Program-made: the position numbers and the translations under genes
Notes under the pieces: generated by a model
Told to the model about the DNA's origin: nothing
The model's input: only the letters and a program-made list of their open reading frames with translations
Database searches by the model: none
In this document: piece by piece, positions 6,566-9,262 of the stretch
How positions within the stretch are numbered: position 1 is the first letter of the stretch
Layout of the letters: every line of letters begins with the position of its first letter
Assembly: GCA_014874425.1 (NCBI GenBank)
Contig: JACWAG010000118.1
Coordinates: 1 to 9,262 of the forward strand
Direction of reading: 5' to 3'
DNA length: 9,262 nt
Origin: Syntrophaceae bacterium
GTDB lineage: Bacteria; Desulfobacterota; Desulfomonilia; Desulfomonilales; Desulfomonilaceae

Positions 6566-7363
6566 TTACCATTTGAGTTTGCCACTCCGAAAGGCTTTGA
6601 GATAGTCCTCACAGAACTCGTCTTGCCCTGAGAGCGCTCTGGTAGCCATGACCATTGCCATAATCCTAGGATCCAAGGGATCTATGATGAATGTGTCCAT
6701 GCCGTAGGCGACAAGGGTTGCCGCGAATGCGCTGTTAAGCAGTTTGCGCTCTGGGAGGCCGAATGAAACATTGCTCAAGCCACAAGTAGTATGTGTTCCA
6801 GGAAGACACTTTCGTATTCCTCTTATTGTCTCCAAAGCGGCTATACCAAACGTGATGTCCACACTGATCGGTTGAACCAGGACGTCAAAATAGATATCAT
6901 CATACGACACACCGTCCGATCGGAGTTTTTCCGCTAACCGGCAGGCAATTTCGACGCGACCATCAGCGTTGTGAGGAATACCATGCTCGTCCATGCATAG
7001 AGCAACCACCGAAGCCCCGAATTCCTTCACCACGGGCACGATACTATTGTAACGGCCAGCTTCCAAGGATATCGAATTGACCAACGCCTTACCACGGTGC
7101 AAAGGCAGAGCGGCCTTGAGGGCCTCCGGGTTTGGACTATCAATGCAAAGAGGAACATCCGCAACCTCCTGGACTTTTTTTACAAGCCACGGTAGAAGCT
7201 CGACTTCCCGGTCTACAAAGATACCCGCATTTACATCGAGCATGTCGGCCCCAGCGGTAACCTGCTCTATAGCAAGTTTTTGAACGAAATCTTCGTCCTT
7301 GGTCTCGATCGCAGTGGCCACGCTCTTGATGCTACTATTGATTTTTTCACCTATGATTAACAT
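6566..7363 (-). CDS. Methyltetrahydrofolate:corrinoid methyltransferase (AcsE/MtgA-like, pterin-binding)
   Basis: Soluble TIM-barrel pterin-binding enzyme that transfers a methyl group between a corrinoid protein and tetrahydrofolate, the second methyltransferase of O-demethylase and methylamine-type systems or the Wood-Ljungdahl enzyme AcsE. The 265 residues match the family's length (about 260-270). Seen: MLIIGEKIN at the start, GADMLDVNAG (residues 38-47), CIDSPN with Asp75, LVNSIS with Asn96, FDVLVQPIS with Asp160, and GLSNVSFGLPERKLLN with Asn198. By my alignment from memory these correspond to the pterin-pocket residues Asp75, Asn96, Asp160 and Asn199 of Moorella MeTr. SFGLP and the FRSGKLKW tail look closer to MtgA-type partners of demethylation systems than to AcsE. 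The frame extends two codons upstream to a GTG at 7369, but GAGG lies 5 bases before the ATG at 7363. No acetyl-CoA synthase genes are nearby; the RACE gene is 110 bases upstream and an MFS carrier follows. Confidence 0.9.
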   Translation of the reverse strand: MLIIGEKINSSIKSVATAIETKDEDFVQKLAIEQVTAGADMLDVNAGIFVDREVELLPWLVKKVQEVADVPLCIDSPNPEALKAALPLHRGKALVNSISLEAGRYNSIVPVVKEFGASVVALCMDEHGIPHNADGRVEIACRLAEKLRSDGVSYDDIYFDVLVQPISVDITFGIAALETIRGIRKCLPGTHTTCGLSNVSFGLPERKLLNSAFAATLVAYGMDTFIIDPLDPRIMAMVMATRALSGQDEFCEDYLKAFRSGKLKW

Positions 7364-7365
7364 AA

Positions 7366-7372
7366 CCACCTC
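7366..7372 (-). promoter_or_regulatory. Ribosome binding site that sets the methyltransferase start
   Basis: GAGGTGG on the minus strand. GAGG lies 5 bases before the ATG at 7363, and the upstream GTG alternative (7367-7369) lies inside this site, which argues against it. Confidence 0.7.
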
Positions 7373-7473
7373 TATATCAACGTAAATGATGTTATAAATG
7401 AGAGAATTTCTGAATCAATGCGGCGTATGGCCCGTGATCATCCATCACCTTTGCTCAAAACAGGTGGCTCATT

Positions 7474-9262
7474 TTAGAGTTCCCCAGCTACAGGAGGAAA
7501 ATCGACGCCAAAAGGAAACTCGGTGTGAAAATCAGGGTGTTCCGACAGCTCCAAAACCCTTACTTCTTGAGCCAAGGCTGCAGCTCTCTTACGACACTTC
7601 GAATCTAACAGAGCTAAAACCGCCCCAAGACCGGCTGCGTTTGCCACTATTTCTACAGCTCCGGAAACGCACGAAACGGGTAACATTCCAATAGCTACGG
7701 CATTTTTCCAATCAAAGCGGGCCCCAAAGGCTCCGGTTAAGACTAGGCGATCCACCTGTTTCACGTCGGCAGAAGCCATTAAAAATTTAATTCCAAGATT
7801 GAGCGCAGTTTTAGCAAGCTGAACCTCACGAATATCGCCCAAAGTCAAGTCGATTGAGGATCCTGTGCCCGTTTCATCCGAAGTGACTAAAGTGAATCGA
7901 CGGCCAATCCCTTTGGAATCACAAATGACTCCCGGTATTGCTTCGTTGAGCCGACCATTTTGGCGAATTAATGCCACTTTTCGCATTTCGGCCACGGCAT
8001 CTATCACGCCGGAGCCACACAACCCCCGTGGTAACGAAATGGCCTCATGTCTAATGACATCGTAGCTCACATTAAAATCAGTGGAATCAATTCTGATCTT
8101 GTTGATCGCCCCATCAACCGCTCTCATTCCTGAACTGATATGAGCGCCCTCAAACGCAGGGCCAGTGGCGCAACTGGTAGCCCACAGTTCCGTCCCTTTG
8201 GCAAGAACTAACTCGCCGTTCGTGCCGATATCCACAAGAAGTGTAGTCTCATCTCGCCGATTCGTCTCGTCCCAAAGAATGGCTCCTACAGTATCACCTC
8301 CAAGAAATCCGGAAATTACTGGGAAGATATGCACGTTAACACATGGGCTAAGGTTCAACCCGAGGTCCGACGCTCGCCAGTCATACGCTTCTCGGCTTAC
8401 CGGTAAGTAAGGAGCGCCCCCTAAACTGCGTGGATTGAAGCCACAAAATAAATGCTGCATCGTGGTATTTCCTACCAGCGCAACCTCGTCAACATCGCAT
8501 GATTTTGCTCCGCAGTTGCTAAGGCACTCTCCAAAAAGAGCATTAATTCCCTCTATAATCAGGTCCTTTAAGGTACGTGCGCCATTCTCATTTTTGCCTG
8601 AAAAGGCTATTCTGCTTATTACATCCTCACCGTATCTTCGCTGTGGGTTTGCGCAACTTGATGCCCCCAATACATTCCCTGTCACCATATCGCAGAGATA
8701 GGCCGCCACAGTAGTGGTCCCGATGTCAACAGCAAAACCAAGGCTCATGCTTTGGGAGGAACTGGGCAACACGCCCGTAACGCCCCTCTTGCGATGTTTG
8801 ACCAGGGTTATAGAACCCTTTTCGGTCCAGTGCGCCGATAGGTCACGAAGAATCACTGGATCCCAGAATTCATTATTGTTCAAGCTGGGATCCATCTTTC
8901 GTAATATGCTGACAAAGTCCCGGTGTTCAGTATTCGAATTTGGCCTTGGATCAATGAACAAGCGCCTAACCATAGGATCGACGGGGAAATTTCCCTCTAA
9001 ATCTGTTTTTACATTAGCTTCGGGCGTATCGCTGGAATCTACAGGAACAGAGACGCTCACTTTGCCCAAGGCTATGGCCTGACACGCCAACCGAAATCCA
9101 TGAGCCAGATCTGTGGATGAGAGGACTTTGCGTTCTAATTCGGTGACTGGGGAAAGATTTTCAGGAGGAATAACGATGACTTTGCACTTGCCACACAATC
9201 CTTTTCCACCACAATCAGTGCGAATGCTCAACCCTTGGGAAAAGGCGAGGTCCAATATATTC
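7474..9262 (-). CDS. Reductive activator of corrinoid proteins (RACE, RamA-like/DUF4445; 5' end cut by right edge)
   Basis: ATP-dependent iron-sulfur protein that reduces the inactive Co(II) form of a corrinoid protein back to Co(I). Visible from about residue 15: a ferredoxin-like 2Fe-2S domain with DCGGKGLCGKCKV (Cys-x5-Cys-x2-Cys) and a fourth Cys in RLACQA about 34 residues later. A linker to about 170 follows, then the ASKHA ATPase fold: GFAVDIGTTTVAAYL, VALVGNTTMQHL, TTLLVDIGTNGELVLA, SCATGPAFEGAHISSGMRA, GLCGSGVIDAV, and LVLTGAFGARFD near the C-terminus. The frame stays open to the edge with NIL before DLAFSQGL, so the TTG at 9255 is internal; about 20-25 N-terminal residues, including the start of the ferredoxin fold, are missing. 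The methyltransferase follows 110 bases downstream on the same strand, which fits a demethylation operon. Confidence 0.93.
   Translation of the reverse strand, partial: NILDLAFSQGLSIRTDCGGKGLCGKCKVIVIPPENLSPVTELERKVLSSTDLAHGFRLACQAIALGKVSVSVPVDSSDTPEANVKTDLEGNFPVDPMVRRLFIDPRPNSNTEHRDFVSILRKMDPSLNNNEFWDPVILRDLSAHWTEKGSITLVKHRKRGVTGVLPSSSQSMSLGFAVDIGTTTVAAYLCDMVTGNVLGASSCANPQRRYGEDVISRIAFSGKNENGARTLKDLIIEGINALFGECLSNCGAKSCDVDEVALVGNTTMQHLFCGFNPRSLGGAPYLPVSREAYDWRASDLGLNLSPCVNVHIFPVISGFLGGDTVGAILWDETNRRDETTLLVDIGTNGELVLAKGTELWATSCATGPAFEGAHISSGMRAVDGAINKIRIDSTDFNVSYDVIRHEAISLPRGLCGSGVIDAVAEMRKVALIRQNGRLNEAIPGVICDSKGIGRRFTLVTSDETGTGSSIDLTLGDIREVQLAKTALNLGIKFLMASADVKQVDRLVLTGAFGARFDWKNAVAIGMLPVSCVSGAVEIVANAAGLGAVLALLDSKCRKRAAALAQEVRVLELSEHPDFHTEFPFGVDFPPVAGEL

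Noticed and set aside
9253..9255. TTG as the start of the RACE protein
   Set aside because: The frame is open upstream to the edge, the codon lies inside the expected ferredoxin fold, and no ribosome site can be seen; the true start is outside the window.

Overview
The window reads as a stretch of chromosome from an anaerobic, probably Gram-negative bacterium. All seven recognisable genes lie on the minus strand, so transcription runs from the right edge to the left. Corrinoid-dependent methyl transfer next to an AcrAB-type pump suggests a sulfate-reducing or syntrophic Desulfobacterota-like organism. That assignment is inference from gene content only.

Right part (about 4901-9262), in transcription order. 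First comes a reductive activator of corrinoid proteins (RACE, RamA-like), whose 5' end is cut by the right edge. Next is a pterin-binding methyltransferase of the AcsE/MtgA type, expected to move a methyl group between a corrinoid protein and tetrahydrofolate. Last is a major facilitator transporter of the anion:cation symporter type. Together they look like part of a demethylation module for a methylated substrate, such as a methoxylated aromatic acid or a methylated amine: the transporter imports it, a corrinoid protein accepts the methyl group, the methyltransferase passes it to tetrahydrofolate, and the RACE protein rescues oxidised corrinoid. The corrinoid protein and the substrate-specific methyltransferase are not in the window.

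Middle (about 3604-4900). A hemerythrin-like four-helix protein, probably with a diiron site, sits alone between two intergenic stretches of about 350 and 400 bases. These stretches hold candidate promoters and inverted repeats but no convincing genes.

Left part (1-3603). A TetR-family repressor is followed on the same strand by an AcrA-like periplasmic lipoprotein and an AcrB-like RND permease, which is cut by the left edge after its first 500 codons. This is a tripartite drug/solvent efflux locus with its likely local repressor. The repressor is co-directional with the pump genes, not divergent as in E. coli acrR-acrAB.

No tRNA, rRNA, CRISPR array, insertion sequence or riboswitch was recognised. 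The gene families are all known. The points most worth checking are the incomplete methyl-transfer module with its carrier, and the promoter-linked repeats.
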